Below, one piece after another: positions 16,155-24,142 of a DNA stretch of 24,698 nucleotides (position 1 is its first letter; each line of letters opens with the position of its first letter). Under the pieces are notes generated by a model. It did no database searches, was not told the DNA's origin, and saw only the letters and a list, made by a program, of their open reading frames with translations. The DNA comes from UQRS01 sp964481575. GTDB lineage: Bacteria > Bacillota > Clostridia > Oscillospirales > Acutalibacteraceae. The position numbers and the translations under genes were made by a program. Where the stretch lies: assembly GCA_964481575.1 (NCBI GenBank), contig CAYZTR010000032.1:1-24698 (forward strand), read 5' to 3'.

Positions 16155-16196
16155 TTACAATTGAATGTTGTAACCGGATTAGAAAATATGTATAAT
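16155..16196 (+). promoter_or_regulatory. Promoter of the MscS-type gene with an inverted repeat over the -35
   Basis: -35 TTGTAA (16168-16173), 17-bp spacer, -10 TATAAT (16191-16196). The -35 is one arm of TTACAA-x7-TTGTAA (16155-16173), an operator-like inverted repeat. Confidence 0.55.
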
Positions 16197-16227
16197 AAAC
16201 CTACACCATAGAAAAGAGGTTGGCTTT

Positions 16228-17037
16228 ATGGAACAACTATTGGAAACCCTCGTTTCGTTTGCTACCACAACGGGAATCAAAATCCTCATTGCAATTATCC
16301 TTCTTATTGTTTCCTTTCAGATCATCAACGCGATTTCTAAGCGGATGCAGACAAGCGCTGCAAAACAAGACAAATGGGACAAAACCTTAACCAAGACCCT
16401 ATTCTACGTTGGAAAAATCATTCTCAAGTGCTTAGTTGGCATTTGCCTGGTTGGTTACGTAGGGATTGATACCAGCGGAATTACCGCTCTGATAGCCTCC
16501 CTCGGTGTATGCGCTGGCCTGGCTGTCAACGGCGCACTTGCCAATGTGGCAGGGGGTGTATTGCTGCTCATTACGCGTCCCTTTAAAATTGACGATTATA
16601 TTGAAGTGGGCGAATATCAGGGAACTGTGGAAGACATTCATCTGGTGCATACAAAACTGCGCACCATCGACAACAAGGTGGTTTATATTGCCAATTCAAC
16701 GGTTTCCTCCTCTACCGTTATCAATTATTCCGAAAAGGAAATTCGCCGTGTGGACCACATCATTTCCATTTCTTATGAAACGGATTTTGAAGTGGCAAAG
16801 GCGGTCATCTGGCAGGTATTGCAGTCGAATCCCAAGGTGCTGCAATCACCGGAGCCGCTGGTTCGTATGTGGGCACATAACAGCAGCAGTATTGACTTAG
16901 TATGTCGGGTATGGGTGAAAACAGAAGCGTATTGGGACGTTTATTTTGATTTGTTGGAGCAAATCAAGCAGGCCTTCGATGCACAGGGCATTCCTATTCC
17001 ATTCAATCAGCTAGATGTACATGTGAAGCAAGACTAA
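16228..17037 (+). CDS. MscS-type small-conductance mechanosensitive channel
   Basis: Inner-membrane channel that opens under membrane tension to release solutes on osmotic downshock; 269 residues. Three membrane segments: about 15-35, 60-80 and the pore-lining 85-115, which has the Ala/Gly-rich MscS pattern (GLAVNGALANVAGGVLLL) and leads into TRPFKIDDYIEVGEYQGTVEDI, the family hallmark at the start of the beta domain. The C-terminal alpha/beta vestibule follows. Length is like E. coli MscS (286). GAGGTT lies before the ATG. It is divergent from the TetR operon and ends in its own terminator. Confidence 0.94.
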   Translation: MEQLLETLVSFATTTGIKILIAIILLIVSFQIINAISKRMQTSAAKQDKWDKTLTKTLFYVGKIILKCLVGICLVGYVGIDTSGITALIASLGVCAGLAVNGALANVAGGVLLLITRPFKIDDYIEVGEYQGTVEDIHLVHTKLRTIDNKVVYIANSTVSSSTVINYSEKEIRRVDHIISISYETDFEVAKAVIWQVLQSNPKVLQSPEPLVRMWAHNSSSIDLVCRVWVKTEAYWDVYFDLLEQIKQAFDAQGIPIPFNQLDVHVKQD

Positions 17038-17038
17038 C

Positions 17039-17080
17039 AAACAGGGAGCAAGCAAATCCATTTGCTTGCTCCCTGTTTTA
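17039..17080. terminator. Terminator between converging mscS-type gene and acetyltransferase
   Basis: A perfect 16-bp core stem (17041-17056 with 17061-17076, loop TCCA), extendable by two A-T pairs, followed by TTTTA on the plus strand. Confidence 0.88.
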
Positions 17081-17096
17081 TCAAGATAAGGTGCAT

Positions 17097-17666
17097 TTAT
17101 CCATTATGAGAAAGACTATTTGAGTCATGATATAACAAATGCCAATATTCCCTGGTCAAATAGGTAAAATGCTCCGTGCGAATATCCCCCATGGGAGAAA
17201 ACTGATCCGCCACAGTATGGTGAAACCGGAAGCCACATTTTTCCTGCACCCGCTTGGATTTTTCATTACCGTCGTAATAGCCGCACCAAATGGCCGTACA
17301 ACCCAAGTCTTCAAAGCAGCGGCGTTGCAACTCCCGCACCGCCTCGGGGATGAGCCCCTGCCCCCAATAGGGAACCCCGATCCAATAACCGATTTCCGCC
17401 TCCCGCTCTGCCATAGGCGCGTTCCCCTGCCCTGGCAACATGATTCCTGCGCTTCCCACCGGTTCCCCGATAGATTTCAGCACCACTGCATAGGTCTCCG
17501 GTGCAGACAGAACATTCCGGATAATCTCCCGGCTATTCTCCACACTGGTATGCACCGGCCATCCTGCAACAGGGCCAACACGAGGATCTCTGGCGTATTC
17601 AAATAATTTCGCGGCGTCACTGTCCTCCCAGGGACGCAGGAGCAACCGCTTGGTTTCCAGCTGCAT
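17097..17666 (-). CDS. GNAT acetyltransferase, RimJ/RimL-like
   Basis: Predicted N-acetyltransferase of 189 residues. The N-terminus MQLETKRLLLRPWEDSDA is typical of the ribosomal-protein-alanine acetyltransferase-like (Acetyltransf_3) group. Later EIGYWIGVPYWGQGLIPEAVREL matches the acetyl-CoA motif A and NEKSKRVQEKCGF the motif B. The ATG at 17666 is preferred over one at 17684, because GGAGAG precedes it and the upstream one has no ribosome binding site. Third gene of the helicase operon. Whether it acts on a protein or a small molecule cannot be read from the sequence. Confidence 0.88.
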   Translation of the reverse strand: MQLETKRLLLRPWEDSDAAKLFEYARDPRVGPVAGWPVHTSVENSREIIRNVLSAPETYAVVLKSIGEPVGSAGIMLPGQGNAPMAEREAEIGYWIGVPYWGQGLIPEAVRELQRRCFEDLGCTAIWCGYYDGNEKSKRVQEKCGFRFHHTVADQFSPMGDIRTEHFTYLTREYWHLLYHDSNSLSHNG

Positions 17667-17691
17667 AGTCACTTCTCTCCACATCTACAGA

Positions 17692-18216
17692 TTAAAATAT
17701 TTCCTGATGCAGTTTGGCTGTTTCCGATGGCTCCGGCACATAGGGAATCGGTGGTTCCTCCGGAACCCCCAAGGACAGGATAGCTTCCACACGGTACTGC
17801 GATGGGACAGAGAGTAATTGCCTCACATAATCTTCTGTGCTGTTGCCCTGCTGTGATTCCCGCAGCCTACACTGAATCCAGCAACTCCCCAGCCCCAGAT
17901 TCACCGCCATCAAGTGCATATAAGTCATGGCTATAGCAGCATCTTCTGTCCAGACATCCGATTTCTCTGCATCTGCCAGCACTACAATGGCACAGGCGGC
18001 CTGCGCCAGCATACCAGAACCGGCGGCTTTAGCCTTCGATAACTTCTGCAACCGATCCCGGTCCTGCACTGTGATAAATTCACAGGGCTTATGATTTCGG
18101 CTACTAGGTGCTAACAACCCGGCTTGCAAAACCTGCTCCACCGTTTCCCGGGAAATGATCTCATCCGTATAGTTCCGAATACTGCGCCGCTTCTGCATCA
18201 CAGCCAACAAATCCAT
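17692..18216 (-). CDS. Nitroreductase family protein (FMN-dependent)
   Basis: Predicted FMN oxidoreductase using NAD(P)H, 174 residues, a short member of the family. Seen: the N-terminal RRSIRNYTDE phosphate-binding arginines, LLAPSSRNHKPCEFI, and WTEDAAIAMTYMHLMAVNLGLGSCWIQ, all usual family blocks; the end has LSLGVPEE. The start ATG at 18216 has GAGG 8 nt upstream. Open frame extends further up but runs into the helicase gene and is not used. It lies 10 nt after the helicase stop, so is co-transcribed. Physiological substrate unknown. Confidence 0.92.
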   Translation of the reverse strand: MDLLAVMQKRRSIRNYTDEIISRETVEQVLQAGLLAPSSRNHKPCEFITVQDRDRLQKLSKAKAAGSGMLAQAACAIVVLADAEKSDVWTEDAAIAMTYMHLMAVNLGLGSCWIQCRLRESQQGNSTEDYVRQLLSVPSQYRVEAILSLGVPEEPPIPYVPEPSETAKLHQEIF

Positions 18217-18226
18217 AATTTCAACC

Positions 18227-20392
18227 TCACTTTTCTGTTCCGGCTTCATCCAGTTTGGCCCGGAAGGATATGGTTCGAGGTGTACTGATCCCATCGAACT
18301 GCACCAGATATGCGGATTTTTCCATATCCGCTTCCAAAACACTTCCCAGTCCGAACACATTATGCCGCACCCGCTGTCCCGCTGCAAAATGGGATGGCAC
18401 GGTATCCTCTGTTAGCCACCGATTCCGAAGGGTGATATATTCCCTGGTCGCAGCCACCAGGCTGTCCTTAGGCGGTGCGGTAAAAGACAGCAGGGTTGGA
18501 TCTATATCCAACAAAAAGCGGGATGGATAACGAGGCGATCCGTCAAAATTTCGCCCCTCCGCTTCAGACAGATACAGCCCCTGTTTTGCACGGGTTATCG
18601 CCACGAAGGCCAACCGCCGCTCCTCCTCCATCCCCTGCAGAGTAGTGGTTTTTTGAGACGGAAGCACCCCCTCATTCATAGCACAAAGAAATACATGGGG
18701 AAATTCCAGCCCTTTGGCCGTGTGCACCGTCATCAGTTTCACCTTATCTCCGGTGTCCACTGCATCACTGTTAGTGAACAATGCCACGTGGGCCAGATAA
18801 TGCTCCAATGTGCATTCCTCCCCACAGGAGGTTTCATATTCATAAATGGACTGTTTCAGCTCCGCCAAATTGTCCAAACGCTCCTGGCTGCCCTCTGTGC
18901 GAAGCATTTGCTCATAGCCGCTTGCATTGAGCACAGCTGCGATTAATTCCGAAATGGGACGCTGGGCATAATCGGCGGAAAAGGATTCCACCAATGAGAC
19001 AAAAGCAGCCGCTTTGGTTCCTTTAAAGATATCCTGATCCAACGTTTTCACGAGCGCTTCATACAGGGAACACTGATTTTCCGCAGCATATTCCTGCAAA
19101 AATTTCCTGCGGCGTTCCCCCAAATTGCGTTTTGGTACGTTGGCAATCCGCAAAAAGGACAGATCATCCCGATAGGCAATCATCCGCAGATAGGATAAAG
19201 CGTCTTTGATCTCCATCCGGTCAAAAAACTGAATACCGCTGTAAATGGTATAGGGAATCTTCTCCCGCAGGAATACCTCCTCAATGGTTCGGGTCAGGTA
19301 ATGGGCCCGATACAAGACGGCAATCTCTCCATAGGCTGCTCCCTTTTCCCGTAAATCACCAATCTGTCCGGCAATCCAGGCGGATTCCCCTTCCGCCGTT
19401 TCTCCAAAGTGGCAAACCACCGTTGTCCCCTCCGGCAATACAGGAATCAGGTCTTTTTTCATCCGATGCCGGTTTTTATCAATCAGAGAATTGGCCACCG
19501 CCAAAATCTGAGGAGTAGAACGGTAATTCTCCATCATAAGAATGGTTTTTACGGCAGGAAATGCCTTGTCGAAATCCAGCAGATACCGCACATTGGCACC
19601 GCGCCAGGTATAGATGGTTTGGTCAGGATCCCCAACGATAAACAGATTTTTATGATAGCCGCACAGAACCTCCATCAGCCTGTATTGCAGGTCATCAATA
19701 TCCTGGAATTCATCAATCATGATATATTCCAGCCGTTTCTGCCATTTTAGCCGGATACTTTCCTCCTGCTGAAAGATATACAAAGTGAACTTAATCAGGT
19801 CATTGTAATCCAGACCAAAGCACTTTTTCTCTTGATACAAATAACCGTAAAAAATAATATCCGCAGCAACAGTAGCCTGCTGATATTTTTCACGGAGAGT
19901 ATCCAGAGACATGGTAATCATATCTAGATAATAGTCCGGCTCCTTGCGAATTTTGCGAATTTCAATCAGATCCCGGGCCTTGCTAAAGGTCATATTCCGG
20001 AGGGACAAACCCCGCTCTTCATAGATGATTTTCAACATCGCATCAATATCCGAATTATCCAGTACCAAAAAGCTCTTGGGATACTGGACGGCATGACTGT
20101 CTTCCTGCAAAACCGACACACAGAACCCATGGAAGGTGTTTATGTAGCCGGTGTCGTTGTCCCCTGTCAGGTTGTGAATCCGTCGGCGCATTTCATTGGC
20201 AGATTTATTGGTAAAGGTAACACAAAGAATATTACACGGAAGAATACCCAATTCATTTACCAGATAGGCAAACCGCCGGGACAACGCCCGTGTCTTACCG
20301 GAACCGGCCCCGGCAATTACACGGACAAAGCCTTCTGTAGCCGTAACTGCCTCCCGCTGGGCCTGATTGAGACCCGCTAACAGATCTTCCAT
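18227..20392 (-). CDS. UvrD/PcrA-type superfamily 1 DNA helicase
   Basis: ATP-driven 3'-5' DNA helicase of 721 residues, as long as PcrA. Motifs in order: Q motif LNQAQREAV, Walker A AGAGSGKT (27-34), Walker B IDEFQD, motif III VGDPDQTIYTWRGA, motif IV MENYRST, motif V TVHTAKGLEFPHVF, motif VI RRLAFVAITRAK. The C-terminal tail GQRVRHNVFGLGSVL...VQFDG is the RNA-polymerase-contacting Tudor-like element found in PcrA/UvrD. The ATG at 20392 is chosen because GGGAGG lies 7 nt before it; an ATG at 20410 has none. Likely roles are repair, removal of RecA filaments and transcription-coupled repair. Whether it is the only PcrA of the genome cannot be seen here. Confidence 0.95.
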   Translation of the reverse strand: MEDLLAGLNQAQREAVTATEGFVRVIAGAGSGKTRALSRRFAYLVNELGILPCNILCVTFTNKSANEMRRRIHNLTGDNDTGYINTFHGFCVSVLQEDSHAVQYPKSFLVLDNSDIDAMLKIIYEERGLSLRNMTFSKARDLIEIRKIRKEPDYYLDMITMSLDTLREKYQQATVAADIIFYGYLYQEKKCFGLDYNDLIKFTLYIFQQEESIRLKWQKRLEYIMIDEFQDIDDLQYRLMEVLCGYHKNLFIVGDPDQTIYTWRGANVRYLLDFDKAFPAVKTILMMENYRSTPQILAVANSLIDKNRHRMKKDLIPVLPEGTTVVCHFGETAEGESAWIAGQIGDLREKGAAYGEIAVLYRAHYLTRTIEEVFLREKIPYTIYSGIQFFDRMEIKDALSYLRMIAYRDDLSFLRIANVPKRNLGERRRKFLQEYAAENQCSLYEALVKTLDQDIFKGTKAAAFVSLVESFSADYAQRPISELIAAVLNASGYEQMLRTEGSQERLDNLAELKQSIYEYETSCGEECTLEHYLAHVALFTNSDAVDTGDKVKLMTVHTAKGLEFPHVFLCAMNEGVLPSQKTTTLQGMEEERRLAFVAITRAKQGLYLSEAEGRNFDGSPRYPSRFLLDIDPTLLSFTAPPKDSLVAATREYITLRNRWLTEDTVPSHFAAGQRVRHNVFGLGSVLEADMEKSAYLVQFDGISTPRTISFRAKLDEAGTEK

Positions 20393-20434
20393 CGCTTTAC
20401 CTCCCTGCATTCCATCTAAATAAATACATCAAAC

Positions 20435-20460
20435 AAAAAACATGAGCCTATACGCCCATG
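20435..20460 (-). terminator. Intrinsic terminator after the decayed DUF5655-like gene
   Basis: Hairpin CATG-x-GC...GC-x-CATG (20441-20460), followed on the minus strand by TTTTTTG. A T-rich stretch on the other side makes it partly bidirectional. It isolates the helicase operon from upstream transcription. Confidence 0.6.
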
Positions 20461-20506
20461 AAATTTTTCGCTAGACATCCATTGCATTGCACCCGGCAAA
20501 TCAGCG

Positions 20507-20896
20507 TCAACGCTTGCTTGCCGAAAAGGCGGCGGCATCTCGTATCTACCCTATCAATTCCTCGTCTATTTCTTCCTCTTTGGAAATCAAAATAGGATGC
20601 GTCCATCGGCTGGGGTACGGCTCCGTAGCCACGTCAATACGAGATGATTCCAGACGATGACTTAATCCAATGGTAATAACAATATCGCTTTCCGGCCGAT
20701 TCTGTGCCTTACGTACCAGCAAAAAAGATACGCATGCAAAATTATGTTAATTGGAAAAGGAAATCTGAGTCTTTTGCACCCGAATATGCACGTTCTCAAT
20801 TTTTGCACACACTTGCTCCTAAAAATGTTCATACAAAGGCAACACCCCGAATTGCTGATGAAAAAAGAACGAAACATCCTGCTGGAGCATTTGCAT
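20507..20896 (-). pseudogene. Decayed gene resembling a DUF5655 protein, three in-frame nonsense codons
   Basis: A 130-codon minus-strand frame reads as one continuous small protein if three stop codons are ignored: TAG at codon 26 (20819-20821), TAA at codon 50 (20747-20749), TAG at codon 117 (20546-20548). The last sits where the family usually has Trp, as in GW-I-x-D-A. Pieces such as VRVQKTQISFSN (with I for the first V), FACVSFLLVRKAQ, IVITIGLSHRLESSRID, EPYPSRWTHPILIS and EEIDEELIG look protein-like and resemble the DUF5655 domain as I remember it; that family assignment is tentative. GGAAGGAG precedes the ATG by 6 nt, a promoter lies at 21029-21057 and a terminator follows. No frameshift is needed, so inactivation looks recent and by point mutation only. 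Confidence 0.65.
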
Positions 20897-21028
20897 GCCA
20901 CACTCCTTCCAAATGCACAAGACCGCTGCCTTTCAACCGACCTTCCCACAGGCTGCTTTCCCTAACCATCTGCTGGTTAATCCAAGGCAATCCCATAACC
21001 CAGATAGCACAGCCTTTATGGTGATTTT

Positions 21029-21057
21029 AGTATAACACAAAGGCTAATAAAACACAA
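21029..21057 (-). promoter_or_regulatory. Promoter of the decayed DUF5655-like gene
   Basis: Minus strand: -35 TTGTGT (21052-21057), 17-bp spacer, -10 TATACT (21029-21034). About 125 nt of leader separate it from the ATG; the leader has several short inverted repeats but no riboswitch I can name. Confidence 0.5.
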
Positions 21058-21139
21058 CAACCGGTTCCTTGGGATTATACAGCATACTTCGCCTTTTCAA
21101 AAGCCGGATTCGCTTTTTCAACACATAGGTTTAAATGCA

Positions 21140-22099
21140 TCAAGGCAATGCATTTTTACGGTTGATCCACCCAGTAGAAACATCCATAGCGATACGGCAG
21201 GCATTTGTCTGATCCAACGTATGAAGCATCACAAAATCATGGATCATCCCCTGCAACCGTAATGCAGTAACCTCTACTCCGGCACAGCGCAACTTTTCCC
21301 CAAACGCCTCTCCCTCACTGCGCAAAACATCAGCCTGACCGTTAATAATCATGGTCTGCGGCAGACATTGAAGACAATCCAGACTGGCCAAAAGCGGTGA
21401 TGCTGTGATTTGATTCCTGTCTTCTTTTCGAGTGGTATACTGTTGCCAAAACCACTGCATTCCTGCCCGATACAGGTAATAATTCACCGCAAACTTACGA
21501 TAACTCGGCGTGTCAAAACAAGCATTGGTTACCGGATAATAAAGAAGCAGTTTTTGAATCCATGGGCCTCGGTGCATCCCTGACATCAGCGCCATGGATA
21601 TGGCCATATTGCCGCCGACACTGTCACCTGCAACTGTCAGAGTATGGCAATTGACCTGTGGAAATTGATTTCCGATCATTTCCCACAGATGCGAAAGTAT
21701 AAAATAGCACTGCTCAATGGCAGTCGGATATTTTGCTTCCGGCGAACGGGTGTATTCCGGAAATACTACCAAAGAATCTGTCCTTGCACAAAGTTCCCGG
21801 ACCAGCTTTTCATGGGTATGAAAACTACCGAACACCCATCCGCCCCCGTGAATATAAAATATGATATTCCGAGCTTTCGCACCTTTGGGGGCAACAAAAA
21901 ACACCGGTATTTTTCCCCAGTTACCGGTGTCGATATCTACTGTAGATATATCAGCCGGATGTTGATAAACCGGTACATTCTGCGCCTCTTCCAACACTTG
22001 GCGGCCTTGTTCAGGTGGCAACTGAAATATCAGCGGCGGAACAGAACTTTGATCGCAAATTGCTTCTGCAGCAGACTCCAACGGAACACATCGTCTCAT
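21140..22099 (-). CDS. Alpha/beta hydrolase, HSL-type esterase/lipase
   Basis: Predicted carboxylesterase of 319 residues, with no clear signal peptide, so cytoplasmic. It has the hormone-sensitive-lipase oxyanion motif HGGGW (84-88), the nucleophile elbow GDSVGG with Ser160, probable acid Asp257 (GQADVLRSEG) and catalytic His287 (GMIHDFVM). The start ATG has AAGGGAG 8 nt upstream. A promoter TTGCAT-17-TATTAT is at 22121-22149 on the minus strand. It is divergent from another alpha/beta hydrolase gene with a different sub-family signature. Natural ester substrate unknown. Confidence 0.92.
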   Translation of the reverse strand: MRRCVPLESAAEAICDQSSVPPLIFQLPPEQGRQVLEEAQNVPVYQHPADISTVDIDTGNWGKIPVFFVAPKGAKARNIIFYIHGGGWVFGSFHTHEKLVRELCARTDSLVVFPEYTRSPEAKYPTAIEQCYFILSHLWEMIGNQFPQVNCHTLTVAGDSVGGNMAISMALMSGMHRGPWIQKLLLYYPVTNACFDTPSYRKFAVNYYLYRAGMQWFWQQYTTRKEDRNQITASPLLASLDCLQCLPQTMIINGQADVLRSEGEAFGEKLRCAGVEVTALRLQGMIHDFVMLHTLDQTNACRIAMDVSTGWINRKNALP

Positions 22100-22120
22100 C
22101 TACAACGCTCCCTTTTGACT

Positions 22121-22149
22121 ATAATAAGTTCTATTAGCAAAATATGCAA
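22121..22149 (-). promoter_or_regulatory. Probable promoter of the HSL-type esterase
   Basis: Minus strand: TTGCAT (22144-22149), 17-bp spacer, TATTAT (22121-22126), about 22 bp before the start codon. Confidence 0.5.
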
Positions 22150-22279
22150 ACGCGCCAGTTTTGTATATCCATTTGGAAATGAGACATTCTAAACGTTAGA
22201 GTTGTTTTATTGGTGAAGGAAATTTAGTTCTGCTTTCCGCATTAAATAGAACCCAATCTGCACAGAAAGGATCATCGCA

Positions 22280-23287
22280 ATGAAAAAAAGAGCAAAGAAT
22301 ATATGGATCGGTTGTAGCATTGCCGCTTCCGGAATTGCAGCAATTATGGCAGCGTCATATTCTACAACCAAAAAGCTTCTTAAAATAGCGATGGAACGGG
22401 AGATTCCCAATGGCATACACATAGGTAAAAATAAGTTGACCGGTTCTCCCAGATCATCCGAGTTTTTAGAGGAAGCTGCCAAGGCGACGGAGCGGTTAGA
22501 AAGCAGTAATTGCGAGACAGTGGAAATCACAAGTCACGACGGTATCCGGCTTGTGGGGCATTGGTATCCATGTAACAACCCAAAAAGAATAATCATTGCT
22601 ATGCACGGCTGGCGTGCCTCCTGGTCGCAAAACTTCGGTCAGATTGCAGACTTCTGGCACGACAGCGATTGCAGCGTCCTTTATGCAGAACAGCGTGGTC
22701 AAGGAAGCAGTGGCGGTGATTATATGGGCTTCGGACTGCTTGAACGTTATGATTGCCTGGATTGGATCCACTGGATCAATATGCAAACCGATTGTAAACT
22801 GCCCATTTATCTCGGTGGTGTGTCCATGGGGGCCACCACCGTGCTCATGACGGCCGGACTTGATCTGCCTGATAATGTCCACGGAATTGTAGCAGACTGC
22901 GGTTTTACTTCACCGCATGCCATCTGGAAACATGTCATGAAAAACAATCTTCATATACCGTATTCCGGCATTCATGCGGCCGTAGCCAGTGAAATCTGCC
23001 GAAAGAAGATGAATATAGGGACAAAAGATTATTCTTCTACAGATGCAATGCGTATGTGCAAGGTGCCTGTTTTGTTCATTCACGGGACGGAGGATCATTT
23101 TGTTCCCATTGAAATGACATTTGAAAACTACAAGGCCTGCACCGCTCCTAAACGGCTTTTCGTCGTCCCCGGGGCAGAACATGGAATGAGCTATTATACA
23201 AATAAAACGGCTTATGAAAATACCATAAAAAAATTCTGGGCAGATTATGATCATATCACAATAACCCCTGATATTTGTAAAGGTTAA
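22280..23287 (+). CDS. Alpha/beta hydrolase with N-terminal membrane anchor
   Basis: Predicted serine hydrolase of 335 residues. Residues 7-26 form a hydrophobic segment after MKKRAK, a signal anchor or uncleaved signal peptide, so the catalytic domain is probably outside the membrane. Seen: oxyanion MHGWRASWSQN (108-118), nucleophile GVSMGA with Ser182, acid Asp272 (HGTEDHFVP) and His301 (GAEHGMSY). The overall pattern is of the Hydrolase_4/YqkD-like group. AAAGGA lies 8 nt before the ATG. No terminator is obvious after the stop. Substrate unknown. Confidence 0.92.
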   Translation: MKKRAKNIWIGCSIAASGIAAIMAASYSTTKKLLKIAMEREIPNGIHIGKNKLTGSPRSSEFLEEAAKATERLESSNCETVEITSHDGIRLVGHWYPCNNPKRIIIAMHGWRASWSQNFGQIADFWHDSDCSVLYAEQRGQGSSGGDYMGFGLLERYDCLDWIHWINMQTDCKLPIYLGGVSMGATTVLMTAGLDLPDNVHGIVADCGFTSPHAIWKHVMKNNLHIPYSGIHAAVASEICRKKMNIGTKDYSSTDAMRMCKVPVLFIHGTEDHFVPIEMTFENYKACTAPKRLFVVPGAEHGMSYYTNKTAYENTIKKFWADYDHITITPDICKG

Positions 23288-23305
23288 TAGGTAGGAAACA
23301 ATATT

Positions 23306-23569
23306 TCAATATAATTCTGCATTTCCGAAAAATGCCGATGTTGGGATATGGCATTTATCCGGTTTCAAAAGAGAATTGTTCAGCCTCCCGCTTGTGAGTA
23401 GGTTAGTGTATATCACTTTTCCATGGTGTTTGAGACACCTTAACCTACGACGTTCCCATACACCGATTTCAACCTCTTTTTCGGCAGATAACTTCAAACG
23501 GGCAATAGAATAATCACCTCGCAACTCATTCTAAAGGCAATTTGGCTAATTATAAATTCTGTTTTCCAT
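23306..23569 (-). pseudogene. tnpV: TnpV transposon protein, degenerate
   Basis: The minus-strand frame from ATG 23569 (GGAGG upstream) gives MENRIYN, TAG, PNCL, TAG, then NELRGDYSIARLKLSAEKEV, IGVWERRRLRCLKHH and YTNLLTSGRLNN. This matches the start of TnpV, a small protein of conjugative and mobilisable transposons in Clostridia (GDY...LPAE...IGVWG...YLK...Y.NLLTSG.LN). Nonsense codons sit at positions 8 and 13. After LTSGRLNN the frame loses similarity and stops at 23306, well short of the usual 115-125 residues. So it is a relic of an integrative element; no recombinase or relaxase gene remains in the window. Confidence 0.6.
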
Positions 23570-23619
23570 TGTGTAATCCTCCAAATATACTGATTTTCCT
23601 ACAAATCAATCATTCCGCT

Positions 23620-23670
23620 GATTAAAAAATCTGAAGGGAGAAGCTACTTCCTTATTTATCCTCTCCCTTC
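23620..23670 (-). terminator. Minus-strand intrinsic terminator upstream of the tnpV relic
   Basis: GAAGGGAGA (23633-23641) pairs with TCTCCCTTC (23662-23670); on the minus strand the stem is followed by AGATTTTTTAA. The loop is 20 bases. Confidence 0.6.
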
Positions 23671-24140
23671 GGCGCGTTCTTTTCTCTCTCAGATGGCCGA
23701 AAGATTGTCGCATCGGTGTTTTGGCGGCAGAGATATGTTGGTCGGTATGAGATGCCCTGTGCGCGCTGCCCTGAAACTGACCTTCGCACCCCGCAAAAAC
23801 GGCAGGTTCATCTTAATAAAAAGCCCTGCAAAAGCAGGACTTCCGTTAGAAAAATCATAACCACCGGCCGTGCCGGTGATATGCACAAGCCCCCTTGGGG
23901 TATGCCCTTGGCTGAGCCTATAGGCTCGTCGAAAAGTCTGCCAACCGCACGACTATCACGGGCCACCCCTAAAGGGGCTTTTGCTTGTTTGCCCTCTTTT
24001 ACTGGCTGATCCGTGAACGGGTTTCACCGTATAAATCAAGACAACCACCGGATTACTGGCTAAATACACATACGTTTTTTATGTTCAGATAAAAATGGTT
24101 TTAGTTCTGTAATGCCACCAACTGAGGAGCCATGGTATAA
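23671..24140. other. Hairpin-rich non-coding stretch, probable mobile-element debris
   Basis: No credible gene. Visible structure: the hairpin AGCCCTGC/GCAGGACT (23822-23841) with a T-run on the minus strand, CACCGGC/GCCGGTG around 23865, CCCCTTGGGG (23891-23900), the perfect 14-bp palindrome GAGCCTATAGGCTC (23914-23927), and CCCCT-AA-AGGGG (23966-23977) followed by CTTTT. Composition is more GC-rich than the AT-rich flanks. The neighbouring tnpV relic suggests the stretch came with an integrative element. A 65-codon minus-strand frame (23689-23886) lacks a ribosome binding site and family resemblance. Confidence 0.4.
23816..23841 (-). terminator. Minus-strand intrinsic terminator in mobile-element debris
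   Basis: An 8-bp stem (23822-23829 with 23834-23841, one G-U), loop of four, followed on the minus strand by TTTTTATT. Confidence 0.55.
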
Positions 24141-24142
24141 AA

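Noticed and set aside
18217..18387. Longer start for the nitroreductase (57 more residues)
   Set aside because: The extension overlaps the helicase reading frame, while the ATG at 18216 has an RBS and begins at the conserved family N-terminus.
20744..20965. 73-codon plus-strand frame (MLIGKGNLSLL...)
   Set aside because: It is exactly antisense to the protein-like but interrupted minus-strand frame, which has a promoter, RBS and terminator; the plus frame has none.
20896..21028. Riboswitch in the 125-nt leader of the decayed gene
   Set aside because: GGGAA and several short inverted repeats suggested a cobalamin-type element, but the required conserved boxes are not in order.
23689..23886. 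65-codon minus-strand frame containing MHITGTAGGYDFSNG
   Set aside because: A terminator hairpin and other palindromes lie within it, no RBS precedes it, and no family is recognisable.
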